A DNA stretch of 40,763 nt, taken from NCBI GenBank assembly GCA_022361155.1, contig JAKSBK010000597.1, positions 1 through 40,763 on the forward strand, given 5' to 3'. Origin of the DNA: Pseudomonadota bacterium (GTDB lineage Bacteria > Myxococcota_A > Polyangia > Polyangiales > JAKSBK01). Both the position numbers and the translations under genes were made by a program. Of the stretch, positions 15,207 through 24,435 are shown piece by piece. The notes under the pieces are model-generated. The model searched no databases and was not told the origin of the DNA. It saw only the letters and a list, made by a program, of their open reading frames with translations. How positions within the stretch are numbered: the stretch's first letter is position 1; every line of letters begins with the position of its first letter.

Positions 15207-16922
15207 ATGAAGCTCGGCTATCTCTCGGCACCCGTGTGGGTGCTCGCCTGCATGGCCGGCTGCGGCAGCGGGCAGTCGGACCAGGTCCCTGCCGGGCCCG
15301 GCCCCGGCGGTGTCCAGTGCGCAGGCTTCCCGCCTGCCAGTCAGCTGCAGCGATCGTGCATCCGCACCGGTGCCGGGACGCCCGACGCCTGGGCCCGCTG
15401 CGGAGGGAGCCTCGCTAACGAGGACGGCAATGCCGTAGCCGTCGACTGGATGGGCAACGTCTACCTGGGAGTGGGCATGGGCGACTCCGATCAGAGCGGC
15501 CGCGACATCGCAGCGCATTGTTGGGGCATGTCCGAGCTCGAGTACGGTACGGTCGCATTCGATGGGATGAGCGTGAGCACGGCAGCCGACGAAGATCCGG
15601 GCCTGATCAAGTACAGCAGGAACGGAGACGTGCTCTGGGTACAATCGGCCCCGGGCCTGGGGGGCGAGGGCGAGATCCGAGGGCTTGCGGTCGATCCGGT
15701 CGACGGCAGCGTCGTGGCCGTCGGAGACTTCACCGGAGCCGCGGAGTTTCAGCCTGGCGCGCCGCTGACGTCGCTCAGCCGGGACCTTTTTGTCGCGGAC
15801 TACGACCCCACAGGCCAGGTGATCTGGTCGAGAACAGCGATGATCCTGCCCGACCCCGACGGCCCCGACGAGGCGGAAGCTTGGGGCGTGGCCATCGACC
15901 CCACGACCGAGCTCATCACAGTGACCGGGGATTTCCGTGGCACGATGACGCTTGGAGCCCTGGGCCCGGCTCCGATCGAGTTGCACGCGAGGGGCAGCAA
16001 GGATATGTTCGTCGCCCAGTTCGACAAGCTGGGCAACGTGCTTTGGGCAGATGACGTGGGTGGCATGGGCGACGAGTCGGTAGGCTGGGACGTGACCGTG
16101 CAAACCGACGGCAGCGAGATCGTGGTGGGTGTGATCGCGGGTGCCGCGCCCGACCACGTCACCGACCGCTTCAACAACGATGTCGTTGTAATCCCGTTTG
16201 GGGGGTCGGCGGGCTCCGACATGCTGCTCGTGCACTACGCTCAGGACGGGCGCGTGCTGTGGGTCACTCATGCTGGCTACCCGGGACGCTACACGGGTGG
16301 CCAGGGCGTTGGTCACGACGCCGCCGGCAACGTCTACGTGTCGGGTCAGCTGGCGAACTGCGGGCTCTTCCCGAGGATCCCGCTTCGCCCGGGCGTACCG
16401 CCCCCCCCGCCCGCTTTCGATCCCGCACTGCGGCAGCCGCTTTGCGTCGACACGCCCGCTGCAGCCGCTCTCGAGGCTCCCGGCAGGGTCTCGTTCGTTG
16501 CCAAGTACCTGCCGGATGGCAGCCTGAGCTGGGTCAAACAGAGCGGTGGGAGCTTCGCGATCGAGGTCGTAGACGACCCGGTGATCGGGCAGTTCTTCTA
16601 CATCGGTCACGATATCGTGAACAGCGTCACGTTTGGCATTCCCCCGGGCCTGGTCCAGACCGTGAGCTCGGTGGCCGATGGTGTTCGCAGCCACTCCATC
16701 GCGAAGTACGACCTCGAGGGCGGGCTTCAGTGGGTCAAAGTCGTGGGGGGCACTGGAGACAGCGGCATCGAGGACATCGCCGCAGATCCCGTGGACGGTG
16801 CAGTCGTCGGCACCGGCAACATGGAGGGCACCGCTCTGTTTCCGAGCGGCGAGACCTTGACCTCCAGTTCCGGAGACCTTTACCCACGCGACATCTTGCT
16901 CTACCGATTCGCTGCCCACTGA
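15207..16922 (+). CDS. SBBP-type beta-propeller lipoprotein
   Basis: A 571-residue product with a lipobox near residue 19 (LACMAGC) and at least six repeats of the SBBP type, each with a Gly-x-x-x-Trp core: GDVLWVQSA, GQVIWSRTA, GNVLWADDVGG, GRVLWVTHAG, GSLSWVKQSG, GGLQWVKVVGG. Between them run GLAVDPVDGSVVAVGDFTG-like turns. Such propellers are abundant in myxobacteria and are thought to be surface or outer-membrane binding proteins; no ligand is known. ATG 15207 follows GGAGG by six bases and is preferred to GTG 15186. No catalytic residues were recognised. A long antisense frame over this gene is a shadow of its GC-rich codons. Confidence 0.8.
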   Translation: MKLGYLSAPVWVLACMAGCGSGQSDQVPAGPGPGGVQCAGFPPASQLQRSCIRTGAGTPDAWARCGGSLANEDGNAVAVDWMGNVYLGVGMGDSDQSGRDIAAHCWGMSELEYGTVAFDGMSVSTAADEDPGLIKYSRNGDVLWVQSAPGLGGEGEIRGLAVDPVDGSVVAVGDFTGAAEFQPGAPLTSLSRDLFVADYDPTGQVIWSRTAMILPDPDGPDEAEAWGVAIDPTTELITVTGDFRGTMTLGALGPAPIELHARGSKDMFVAQFDKLGNVLWADDVGGMGDESVGWDVTVQTDGSEIVVGVIAGAAPDHVTDRFNNDVVVIPFGGSAGSDMLLVHYAQDGRVLWVTHAGYPGRYTGGQGVGHDAAGNVYVSGQLANCGLFPRIPLRPGVPPPPPAFDPALRQPLCVDTPAAAALEAPGRVSFVAKYLPDGSLSWVKQSGGSFAIEVVDDPVIGQFFYIGHDIVNSVTFGIPPGLVQTVSSVADGVRSHSIAKYDLEGGLQWVKVVGGTGDSGIEDIAADPVDGAVVGTGNMEGTALFPSGETLTSSSGDLYPRDILLYRFAAH

Positions 16923-17122
16923 ACCGACTATCCGCGAAGCCAGGTGTCATCTCGAGCCGCCGCGCCAGTACCGGGCACGACCACGACCGCAATGTGTATC
17001 GCAACACCTCCGCCGGGTCGTCCGACCTGCAATGCGCCTTCATCAAGCTCTTTCTCAAGAAGTCGGGTCGATCATCAAAACAGCCAGCTGCGGTCGGAAT
17101 CGGCGATTGTCGGACGGCAGGT

Positions 17123-18628
17123 GTGAAGCTCCGCGTGTGTGAGGTGCTGATCGGCCTTCTTGATGTGCGGCGCAGGCTGCCTCTGGTGGGCTGCGTTGTC
17201 GCGCTGGGTTGCGCGAGCGAGCTGGAACGCGCATCGCAAGCCGGCCTGGCTCGCACTTCGGCTCGTTTGAACGCAGCTGAAGGCGGCGCACGGCCTGGGC
17301 GCCCCGCAGCACGATTCGACGGAGCGCAATTCGATGGAGCGCGATTCGATGGAGCGCGATTCGATGGCAAGCTGAGCAGCTACGTTGCCCATGCCTTTGC
17401 GCTCAGCCCGAGCTTGCGTTCCTCCTTTGAACAATGGCGCGCGGCTGCGAGCAAGCCCGCCCAGGAGCGTAAGCTGTCCGAGCCTGCGATCAGCTATGCG
17501 GCCTTCGTGCGTCACGTCGAGACGCGCGTGGGACCGCAGCAACACAGGCTTGGCATTCGCTGGATGTTCCCCTGGCCTTCGAAGCTGACCGCCGGTGGCC
17601 GCGCGGCCGCCTACGGTGCGCTGGCACAGCAGCGCAGGTTCGAGGCGCATGCGCTCACCCTGGCGGCACAGGTGGCTCATGCCTACTGGAAGCTGTGGCG
17701 GGCAAGACGCTCGAAACAGGTAAGAAAGAGGCAGCACGCGGTGCTTTTGGCGCTCGCGGATCAAGTGCGCGCGCGCATCGCAGCCGGCACGGCGAGCCTG
17801 GCCGATCTGGCCCAAGTGGACCTGTCGATCTCTCGCAGCGACGACAGCGTTGCGGGCCTCGCTGAGACCATCCGCGCGGCGAGCGCAGCGTTGATCCGAC
17901 GGGTGGGGGCGCCACCCGCCAGTGAGACACCGACGGAGCTGCAGCCGCCCTGGGGTGTGGGTAACCTCCCAGCGGATGACATCGAGGCCCTGCGCTCGTT
18001 CGCCTGGGCTCACCCGCGCGTCGGTGCGCTGTCGCTGCTGAGCAAAAGCAGCGACCAGCGTGTGCTGCGCGCCCGCGCGAGCCGTTATCCCACCATTGGC
18101 GTTGGTGTTGACTGGATGATCACCGGTCAGGCGCTCAACCGAGAGCTCGACGACAGTGGCAAGGACGCCGTGATGGCCATGGTCTCGCTCAGCTTGCCGC
18201 TGTGGACGTCGGCCTACAGCGCGGCCGAAGCTCAAGCGCGAGCCGAGGGAGCCGCGTTCGCGGCGCAAGCACAGGCGCTGCGGGACCAGGCGACGGCCGA
18301 GCTCGAGACGGTGATGTCACGGCTGCGGGATGCGGCGCGGCGCGCGCGGCTGTACAGGAGCACCCTCATCCCCCAAGCCGAAACGACCTACCGTTCGGTG
18401 CTCGACGGCTACGCCAACAGTCGTTCGACGTTGGCGGCGATTCTACTGGCCGAGCGGGAGTTGCTCGAGCTGCAGATCGGCTTGATCGGCGCCCAGGCTG
18501 ACTGGGCTGCTGGCTGGGCGTCGCTCGAGCATGTGGTCGGCCGACCCGTGGCACCCCAACAAGGTGGAGAGCAGGCGGTTTCCGATCGGCAGGCGGTTTC
18601 CGATCAGCAGCGCACCGGAGGCTGGTGA
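17123..18628 (+). CDS. cusC: Outer-membrane efflux protein (TolC/CusC-like)
   Basis: About 501 residues of long alpha-helices with heptad-like Ala/Leu/Arg pattern and two duplicated halves, as in TolC-family channels that link inner-membrane pumps to the outside. The N-terminus carries a lipobox VALGC, as in CusC lipoproteins. GTG 17123 is provisional; GTG 17165 would give a cleaner signal peptide (RRRLPLVGCVVALGC). It is the first gene of a three-gene operon with the adaptor (3-bp gap) and the RND pump. Two short in-frame duplications lie within it (17309-17368 and 18571-18606), making the region after the signal peptide and the C-terminus repetitive. The symbol is by position and family, not by close identity. 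Confidence 0.78.
   Translation: MKLRVCEVLIGLLDVRRRLPLVGCVVALGCASELERASQAGLARTSARLNAAEGGARPGRPAARFDGAQFDGARFDGARFDGKLSSYVAHAFALSPSLRSSFEQWRAAASKPAQERKLSEPAISYAAFVRHVETRVGPQQHRLGIRWMFPWPSKLTAGGRAAAYGALAQQRRFEAHALTLAAQVAHAYWKLWRARRSKQVRKRQHAVLLALADQVRARIAAGTASLADLAQVDLSISRSDDSVAGLAETIRAASAALIRRVGAPPASETPTELQPPWGVGNLPADDIEALRSFAWAHPRVGALSLLSKSSDQRVLRARASRYPTIGVGVDWMITGQALNRELDDSGKDAVMAMVSLSLPLWTSAYSAAEAQARAEGAAFAAQAQALRDQATAELETVMSRLRDAARRARLYRSTLIPQAETTYRSVLDGYANSRSTLAAILLAERELLELQIGLIGAQADWAAGWASLEHVVGRPVAPQQGGEQAVSDRQAVSDQQRTGGW
17309..17368 (+). repeat. 15-bp in-frame tandem repeat, four copies
   Basis: Four units of the type GCGCGATTCGATGGA encode A-R/Q-F-D-G four times just after the lipoprotein signal of the CusC-like protein. 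The last two copies are nearly identical and the first shows three changes, a gradient typical of recent slippage. Confidence 0.85.
18571..18606 (+). repeat. 18-bp in-frame tandem repeat, two copies
   Basis: GCAGGCGGTTTCCGATCG is followed at once by the same 18 bp with one end change, encoding QAVSDR-QAVSDQ at the C-terminus of the CusC-like protein. Confidence 0.85.
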
Positions 18629-18631
18629 TCG

Positions 18632-20506
18632 ATGCGGGTTGGACGGTTGCCCCAGCCAGCAGGCTCCGCGATCGCGCTGGTGTTGATCGCCCTGGCCTTT
18701 TGGCTTGGCCACAACCTGGGCGCCTCCGGGATCGGGGACAAGGAACAGAGCCAAGCGCTCACCGCAAAGGACGAGCAGGCCGCGCCGGCCACGGTCTGGA
18801 CCTGCTCCATGCACCCTCAGATCCGAATGGATGCATCGGGCAGCTGTCCCATCTGCGGTATGGATTTGATTCCTGCAACCGCTGCCGCTGACGAGACCGA
18901 GCAAGGCGCTGCCACGGGCAAGCGGGTGCAGCTTGGCGCCCGCGCCCAGGCGCTGGCCCGGATTCGGACCACTACGGTCACCCGTACGCAGCCGCGTGCG
19001 GAAATACGCTTGCTGGGACACGTCGACTACGACGAGACGCGCCTGCGTACGGTGGTTCCCTGGACCGCGGGCCGCATCGAGCGCTTGCATGTACGGGTAA
19101 CCGGCGAGCGCATTGGCAAAGACCGCGTGGTCGCGACGCTCTACAGCCCGGAGATCTATGCGGGTATGCGGGAGCTCGTCTCGGCCTTGCGCCAGGTCGA
19201 GCAGCTTGCGAGCGGTATGCACGGATCGGCGGGACGGGCGCGGGCGGCCCTCGAAGCTGCGCGCGAGCGCCTCAAACTGCTGGGCGTCTCCGAAACCCGG
19301 ATCGCGCGGGTGGCGCGCACCCGCAAGGCTCCGAAGAACGTGGACGTGCGAACCCAGTTTTCGGGCACCGTGATCAAGCGGCTTGTGGACGAAGGCCAAT
19401 ATGTTTCCGCGGGCACGCCGCTGTACCACGTCGCGGACCTATCACGCGTCTGGATCCAGATCGATGCTTTCGAATCGGATCTGCCTCAGCTTGCCGTGGG
19501 CCAGAATGTCGTAGTGAAGGTCGAGGGGCGCCCCAAGGAGCCCTTCGCAGGCAAGATCGCGTTCATCGACCCCGTGCTCGACATGCGCAAGCGCACGGCG
19601 CGGGTACGCGTTGCGGTGAGCAACCGCAAGGGCCGACTGCGGCCGGGCATGTTCGCTGAAGCAGTCGTACAGGCCGATCTCGGCAAGCGCCTGGCCCAGC
19701 TTGTAATCCCCGACAGTGCAGCGCTCTTTACCGGGCGGCGTTCGGTCGTGTACGTGGAGGTTCCCAACGCCAGCCGCCCGACCTACGAAATGCGCGTGGT
19801 GCGACTGGGGCCGCGATCGGGTCCTGTTTATCCGGTCTTGGAAGGGCTCAGCGAAGGCGAACGCGTCGTCAGCAACGGCGCTTTTGTTCTGGATGCGGAC
19901 CTGCAGCTCGCGGGCGGTCAGAGCATGATGACCTTGGCCGACGATCGCTCGCGGACGCCGGAGCGGGAGCTTGAGGTGCCGAGCGCCTTTCGCAATGCGC
20001 TCAAGCCCGTGGTGCTGAGCTACCTCGATGCCCAGCGGCAGCTCGCGTCCGACGGGATGGACGCTGCCCGTGGCGCGCTCCGCAAGCTTGCGCGCGCCAC
20101 CAATCGCGTCGAGCCTCTCGGATCGCGCGCTGCGCGTGACGCCTGGCAAGTCGTCGCAGACAAGCTGGTCGGCCACGCCCAGCAGGGCGCGCGAGGCAAG
20201 CAGCCTGGCGACGTACGTTCCGCCTTCGAAGGTACAAGCAAGCAGATCCGCGAACTGCTGCGCCGCTTTGGAAACCCAACGGCCGCCACCTTGCGACTCG
20301 CCTTCTGTCCCATGGCGTTCGATGCCAAGGGAGCCGAGTGGATCCAGAACGACGAGCCGCTTGCCAACCCCTATTACGGCGCGGCCATGCTCCGCTGCGG
20401 AGAGTTTCGCGCGAGCGTCGCGGCAGGCGAACTGCTCGCGGGGCTGTCCGAGGCTGCGCCCCCCGCACCGCCGCCAGCTGGCGCTGGGACCGCGCACCGT
20501 CATTGA
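18632..20506 (+). CDS. cusB: Copper/silver efflux RND adaptor with metal-binding and DUF3347 domains
   Basis: A 624-residue periplasmic adaptor, much longer than the usual 400. Order: N-terminal membrane segment (residues about 14-28); a heavy-metal-binding domain (about 55-82) with WTCSMHPQIR and CPICGMDLIP; barrel-sandwich hybrid and beta-barrel parts typical of CusB (GHVDYDETRLRTVVPWTAGR, then FSGTVIKRLVDEGQYVSAG); C-terminal DUF3347 (about 455-600) with FCPMAFDAKGAEWIQ, NPYYG and MLRCGE. The extra domains should bring or sense metal at the pump entrance. ATG 18632 starts three bases after cusC; GGAGG lies 11 bases upstream. Confidence 0.9.
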   Translation: MRVGRLPQPAGSAIALVLIALAFWLGHNLGASGIGDKEQSQALTAKDEQAAPATVWTCSMHPQIRMDASGSCPICGMDLIPATAAADETEQGAATGKRVQLGARAQALARIRTTTVTRTQPRAEIRLLGHVDYDETRLRTVVPWTAGRIERLHVRVTGERIGKDRVVATLYSPEIYAGMRELVSALRQVEQLASGMHGSAGRARAALEAARERLKLLGVSETRIARVARTRKAPKNVDVRTQFSGTVIKRLVDEGQYVSAGTPLYHVADLSRVWIQIDAFESDLPQLAVGQNVVVKVEGRPKEPFAGKIAFIDPVLDMRKRTARVRVAVSNRKGRLRPGMFAEAVVQADLGKRLAQLVIPDSAALFTGRRSVVYVEVPNASRPTYEMRVVRLGPRSGPVYPVLEGLSEGERVVSNGAFVLDADLQLAGGQSMMTLADDRSRTPERELEVPSAFRNALKPVVLSYLDAQRQLASDGMDAARGALRKLARATNRVEPLGSRAARDAWQVVADKLVGHAQQGARGKQPGDVRSAFEGTSKQIRELLRRFGNPTAATLRLAFCPMAFDAKGAEWIQNDEPLANPYYGAAMLRCGEFRASVAAGELLAGLSEAAPPAPPPAGAGTAHRH

Positions 20507-20524
20507 AGACAGAGCGAGGGCAGC

Positions 20525-23500
20525 GTGACTGAACACCAGCAAAGTCTCGGGGAGCGCAGCTGGGAAGCCTTCGTCGGCTTCTTCGTGTCCAACAAGCTGG
20601 TGGTGTTGGTTCTGGTGGGCCTGCTCGTCGGTTCTGGGCTCATGGTGGCGCCTTTTGCTTGGGACCTCGGGCCCTTGGCGCGTGATCCCGTGCCGGTGGA
20701 TGCGCTGCCGGATATCAGCGAAAACCAGCAGATTGTCTTCACAAAATGGCACGGGCGCTCGCCACGCGACGTCGAGGACCAGGTCACCTACCCGCTGACG
20801 ACGGCGCTGCTGGGCATTGCAGGCGTGCGCTCGATTCGCAGCGCATCGGTGTTCGGCTTTTCGAGCATCTACGTCATCTTCGAAGACGAGGTCGACTTCT
20901 ACTGGTCGCGCTCGCGCGTGCTCGAAAAACTCGCGTCGTTACCTGCGGGCACGCTTCCCGACGGGGTGGCACCGGCGCTCGGCCCAGATGCCACGGCGCT
21001 CGGACAGGTCTTGTGGTACACGCTCCAGCCACAGGACGAGCAAGGGCGGGTGGTGGCGGGCGCGTTCGACCTGCACGAGCTGCGTTCGATCCAGGATTGG
21101 ACCGTGCGCTACGCGCTGCAGGGCGTAGCAGGCGTTTCCGAAGCCGCATCGGTCGGTGGCCACGTGCGCGAGTATCAGGTCGATATCGATCCGGAGGCCA
21201 TGCGAGCCCATCGCGTGTCGATCGGGCAGGTGGCGCACGCGGTAAGGCGCGCGAACCTGGACGTGGGGGCACGCACCATCGAGATCAACCGGGCCGAGTA
21301 CATCGTGCGCGGACTGGGCTTCATCCGCCGGCCACACGACCTGCGCGAAGTGGTCATCCGCAACCAGGACCACACGCCGGTCCGGGTCAAGGACGTGGCC
21401 AAGGTTGGCTTCGGTCCAGCCGCCCGGCGCGGTGCCCTCGACCACGGCGGAGCCGAGACCGTAGGCGGGGTGGTGGTCGTTCGCTTCGGCGACAACCCGC
21501 TTGCGGTGATCGAGCGCGTGCGCGCAAAGATCGCCGAGATCGCCCCAGGTCTGCCGCGCCGCACGCTCGAGGACGGCCGGGTGGCCCAGGTCAAGATCGT
21601 TCCGTTTTACGATCGCACCCAGCTGATCCACGACACCCTCGGCACCCTGGCCAACGCGCTGTCGGACGAGCTGTTGATCACCATGATCGTGATCTTGCTC
21701 ATCATGCGCCAGCTGCGCTCTTCGCTGGTGGTCTGCTCGCTGTTGCCCCTCGGCGTGCTCGCTACCTTCGCGGCCATGAAGCACCTCGGCGTGGACGCCA
21801 ACATCATGGCCCTGTCGGGCATAGCGATCGCCATCGGCACCATGGTCGACATGGGCATCGTGTTCACCGAGAACATGGCCACGCATCTGGAGCAAGCCCC
21901 CGCCGGCGCAAGCTCGCGAGACATCGTCAGTCGCGCGGCCGCCGAAGTGGCGCCGGCGGTCATGACCTCCGTCTTGACGACGGTGGTGGGGTTTGTGCCG
22001 GTGTTCGGCCTGACCGCCTCGGAAGGCAAGCTCTTCTCACCCCTGGCCTATACCAAGACCTTCGCCATGCTCGCCGCCTTCGCCGTGTCGGTGATCGTGC
22101 TGCCGCCGCTCGCGCACCTGTTTCTGCGAGGCAGGCAGCAGACGAACGAGACGCCCGCTCCTCTTGTGCGTGTTGCGCACCTGCTGCGATCGCGCGAGGC
22201 CATTTTCGGCTGGGCCGTGTCCATCGGAGCCCTGTTTCTTTTGAGCTCGGGGCGCACGGGCCTCGGTTGCGCTGCGCTGCTGGTCGCGATCGTGGAGCTT
22301 GTCGAGCCTCTGCTTCCCGGTCGCGCCCGCTGGTTGGCCAGGCTGCTCACCACAGCTCTTGCCGCGCTGCTGATCGCGGTGCTGCTGACCAAGCACTGGC
22401 TCCCGCTCGGTCCGGCGCACTCGCTGGCTGGGAATCTGGCCTTCGTGGCACTTGCTGTCGCGCTGCTGATGGGCCTCTTCCTGCTCTTTCAGCTCGTCTA
22501 CCCGAGCCTGCTCGCCTGGTGCCTGCGCAACAAGCTTGTGTTTCTGGCAGGCAACCTGGCTTTCTTGGGCCTTGGCCTGTCGGCTTGGCTAGGAGCCTCC
22601 ACCCTGTTCGGATGGCTTCCCGAGAGCTTGCGCGAGGCGCACCTGAGTCGGTCGGTTGCGGCGGTTCTGCCCGGCCTCGAGAGCGATTTCATGCCTCCGT
22701 TTGACGAGGGCTCCTACCTGTACATGCCCACGACTACGCCGCACGCTTCGCTGGGTCAGAGCCTGGAGATGCTCAAGGCCATCGATGCTGCGATCGCAGC
22801 GATCCCGGAGGTGCGGGACGCGGTCGGCAAGCTGGGACGGGCCGACAGCCCGCTCGATCCGGCCCCGGTGTCCATGTTCGAGACCGTGATCAACTACAAG
22901 CCCGAATACGTGCTCGATGCCGGCGGAGCGATCGCTCGCTTCAAGTTCGACGAGCGGATCGGCGCCCATGCGAGGAACAGCGCGGGAGAGCTCATCCAAG
23001 ACCCCGATGGGCGACCCTTTCGACAGTGGCGTGCTCACATCCATTCCCCTGAGGACATCTGGAAGGAAATCACCAAGGCGGCAGAGTATCCCGGTGTCAC
23101 GGGAGCCCCCAAGCTCATGCCCATCAAGACGCGCATCGTCATGCTGCAAACGGGCATGCGCTCGGCGGTAGGCATCAAGATCAGGGGACCCGACCTCGAG
23201 ACCCTGGAGCGCTTCGGTCTCGAGGTCGAAGGCATTCTCAAGGGCGTTGCCGAAGTCGAAGCCGCGACCGTATTGGCTGACCGAATCGTGGGCAAGCCGT
23301 ACCTTGAAATCGAGATCGATCGCCAGGCCATCGCGCGCTACGGGCTCACCATCAGGGACGTGCAAGACATGATTCAGGTCGCTATCGGCGGGCGCACGCT
23401 CACACGCACGGTGGAGGGACGCGAGCGCTACCCGGTCCGAGTGCGCTACATGCGCGAGGAGCGCGACAGCATCGAGGCCCTGGGGCGAGTCTTGGTGCGG

Positions 23501-24352
23501 GCTTCGGGCGGGGAACAGATCCCGCTCGCGCAGCTCGCAAAGATCCAATACGTGCGCGGCCCGCAGATGATCCGCTCCGAGGACACCTTCCTGACCAGCT
23601 ACGTGACCTTCGATCCGAGCCAAGGCATCGGCGAGGTGCAAAGCGTACGGGCCGCTCAGCGGGTGTTGCGCGACACGATCGAGGCGGGCGACCTGCAGGT
23701 GCCCCCCGGCGTGAGCTACCGCTTCGCCGGCACCTACGAAAACCAGCTGCGCAGCGAGGAGCGCCTGCGCGTGCTAGTGCCGGTTGCCCTCGGGATCATC
23801 TTCTTGCTGCTTTACCTGCAGTTCCGGCGTACGGGGCTTGCGTTGATGGTTTTCACGGGCGCCGCGCTGGCTGCTGCGGGCGGCTTCTTGCTGCTGTGGG
23901 CCTATGGAAAGCCGGGCTTCCTTGACGCCGAGCTGTGGGGCGTCGATCTGCAGAGCCTGTTTCACATAAGGGAAACGCGCATGACCGTAGCCGTGTGGGT
24001 GGGCTTCCTCGCGCTCTTCGGCATCGCGACCGACAACGGCGTGATCGTCGCCACCTACCTGATGCAGCGCTTCCGCGGCAGCGCGCCGAGCAACGTCGCG
24101 GAGATCCATCGCTTGGTCGGCGAGGCCGGCCAGCGTCGCGTACGTCCCTGCCTGATGACCACGGCCACCACCTTGCTCGCGCTGCTCCCGATTCTGACCT
24201 CGACCGGTCGCGGTTCAGACCTGATGCTGCCCATGGCCCTGCCCACGGTGGGCGGCGTGTCCTTTGGCTTGGTCACGCTCTTGACCGTGCCTGTGCTCTT
24301 CAGCCTGACAGAGGAGCTTCGACTGCGACGGCGCCGGGCGCAGGATGGATGA
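20525..24352 (+). CDS. cusA: Copper/silver RND efflux pump, enlarged CusA-like
   Basis: A 1275-residue inner-membrane RND transporter that exports Cu(I)/Ag(I) using the proton gradient. CusA is normally about 1040 residues. The CusA methionine triad is present: Met734 (YLYMPTTTP), Met784 (SMFETV) and Met873 (VMLQTGM), the first two 50 residues apart as in E. coli. The proton-relay acidic residue sits in GTMVDMGIVFTEN and its partner in GIATDNGVIV. An insertion at about residues 545-655 adds several hydrophobic helices (AIFGWAVSIGALFLLSSG, TALAALLIAVLLTK, LAFVALAVALLMGLFLLFQL) absent from E. coli CusA. GTG 20525 has GAGGG just upstream and lies 18 bases after cusB. Confidence 0.92.
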   Translation: MTEHQQSLGERSWEAFVGFFVSNKLVVLVLVGLLVGSGLMVAPFAWDLGPLARDPVPVDALPDISENQQIVFTKWHGRSPRDVEDQVTYPLTTALLGIAGVRSIRSASVFGFSSIYVIFEDEVDFYWSRSRVLEKLASLPAGTLPDGVAPALGPDATALGQVLWYTLQPQDEQGRVVAGAFDLHELRSIQDWTVRYALQGVAGVSEAASVGGHVREYQVDIDPEAMRAHRVSIGQVAHAVRRANLDVGARTIEINRAEYIVRGLGFIRRPHDLREVVIRNQDHTPVRVKDVAKVGFGPAARRGALDHGGAETVGGVVVVRFGDNPLAVIERVRAKIAEIAPGLPRRTLEDGRVAQVKIVPFYDRTQLIHDTLGTLANALSDELLITMIVILLIMRQLRSSLVVCSLLPLGVLATFAAMKHLGVDANIMALSGIAIAIGTMVDMGIVFTENMATHLEQAPAGASSRDIVSRAAAEVAPAVMTSVLTTVVGFVPVFGLTASEGKLFSPLAYTKTFAMLAAFAVSVIVLPPLAHLFLRGRQQTNETPAPLVRVAHLLRSREAIFGWAVSIGALFLLSSGRTGLGCAALLVAIVELVEPLLPGRARWLARLLTTALAALLIAVLLTKHWLPLGPAHSLAGNLAFVALAVALLMGLFLLFQLVYPSLLAWCLRNKLVFLAGNLAFLGLGLSAWLGASTLFGWLPESLREAHLSRSVAAVLPGLESDFMPPFDEGSYLYMPTTTPHASLGQSLEMLKAIDAAIAAIPEVRDAVGKLGRADSPLDPAPVSMFETVINYKPEYVLDAGGAIARFKFDERIGAHARNSAGELIQDPDGRPFRQWRAHIHSPEDIWKEITKAAEYPGVTGAPKLMPIKTRIVMLQTGMRSAVGIKIRGPDLETLERFGLEVEGILKGVAEVEAATVLADRIVGKPYLEIEIDRQAIARYGLTIRDVQDMIQVAIGGRTLTRTVEGRERYPVRVRYMREERDSIEALGRVLVRASGGEQIPLAQLAKIQYVRGPQMIRSEDTFLTSYVTFDPSQGIGEVQSVRAAQRVLRDTIEAGDLQVPPGVSYRFAGTYENQLRSEERLRVLVPVALGIIFLLLYLQFRRTGLALMVFTGAALAAAGGFLLLWAYGKPGFLDAELWGVDLQSLFHIRETRMTVAVWVGFLALFGIATDNGVIVATYLMQRFRGSAPSNVAEIHRLVGEAGQRRVRPCLMTTATTLLALLPILTSTGRGSDLMLPMALPTVGGVSFGLVTLLTVPVLFSLTEELRLRRRRAQDG

Positions 24353-24400
24353 CGCGGGAGCTGGGGTGGCCGTCGCGTGGGTGTGGTCCACCCCACCCCC

Positions 24401-24435
24401 TTGACAGCTGCCTCCACAGGGTGTCCTGTTGCGGG
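24401..24435 (+). promoter_or_regulatory. Possible promoter of the methyltransferase-like gene
   Basis: A consensus -35 TTGACA lies at 24401-24406. A transcript from it would start close to ATG 24436, giving a nearly leaderless message; no convincing -10 is visible. Just upstream, GGGGTGG (24363-24369) and CCACCCC (24388-24394) could pair as a weak hairpin ending the cus message. Confidence 0.25.

Noticed and set aside
14958-16919. Very long antisense frame over the SBBP propeller gene
   Set aside because: Shadow frame caused by high GC at codon third positions; no domain, signal peptide or ribosome site, whereas the opposite strand has clear propeller repeats.
16259-17122. Fusion of the CusC-like protein to an upstream frame
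   Set aside because: The upstream part overlaps the SBBP gene in another frame; the lipobox marks the true N-terminus.
20746-22704. Long frame in another register inside cusA
   Set aside because: Composition is Arg/Ala/Gly-rich with no motif; the cusA frame is unambiguous.
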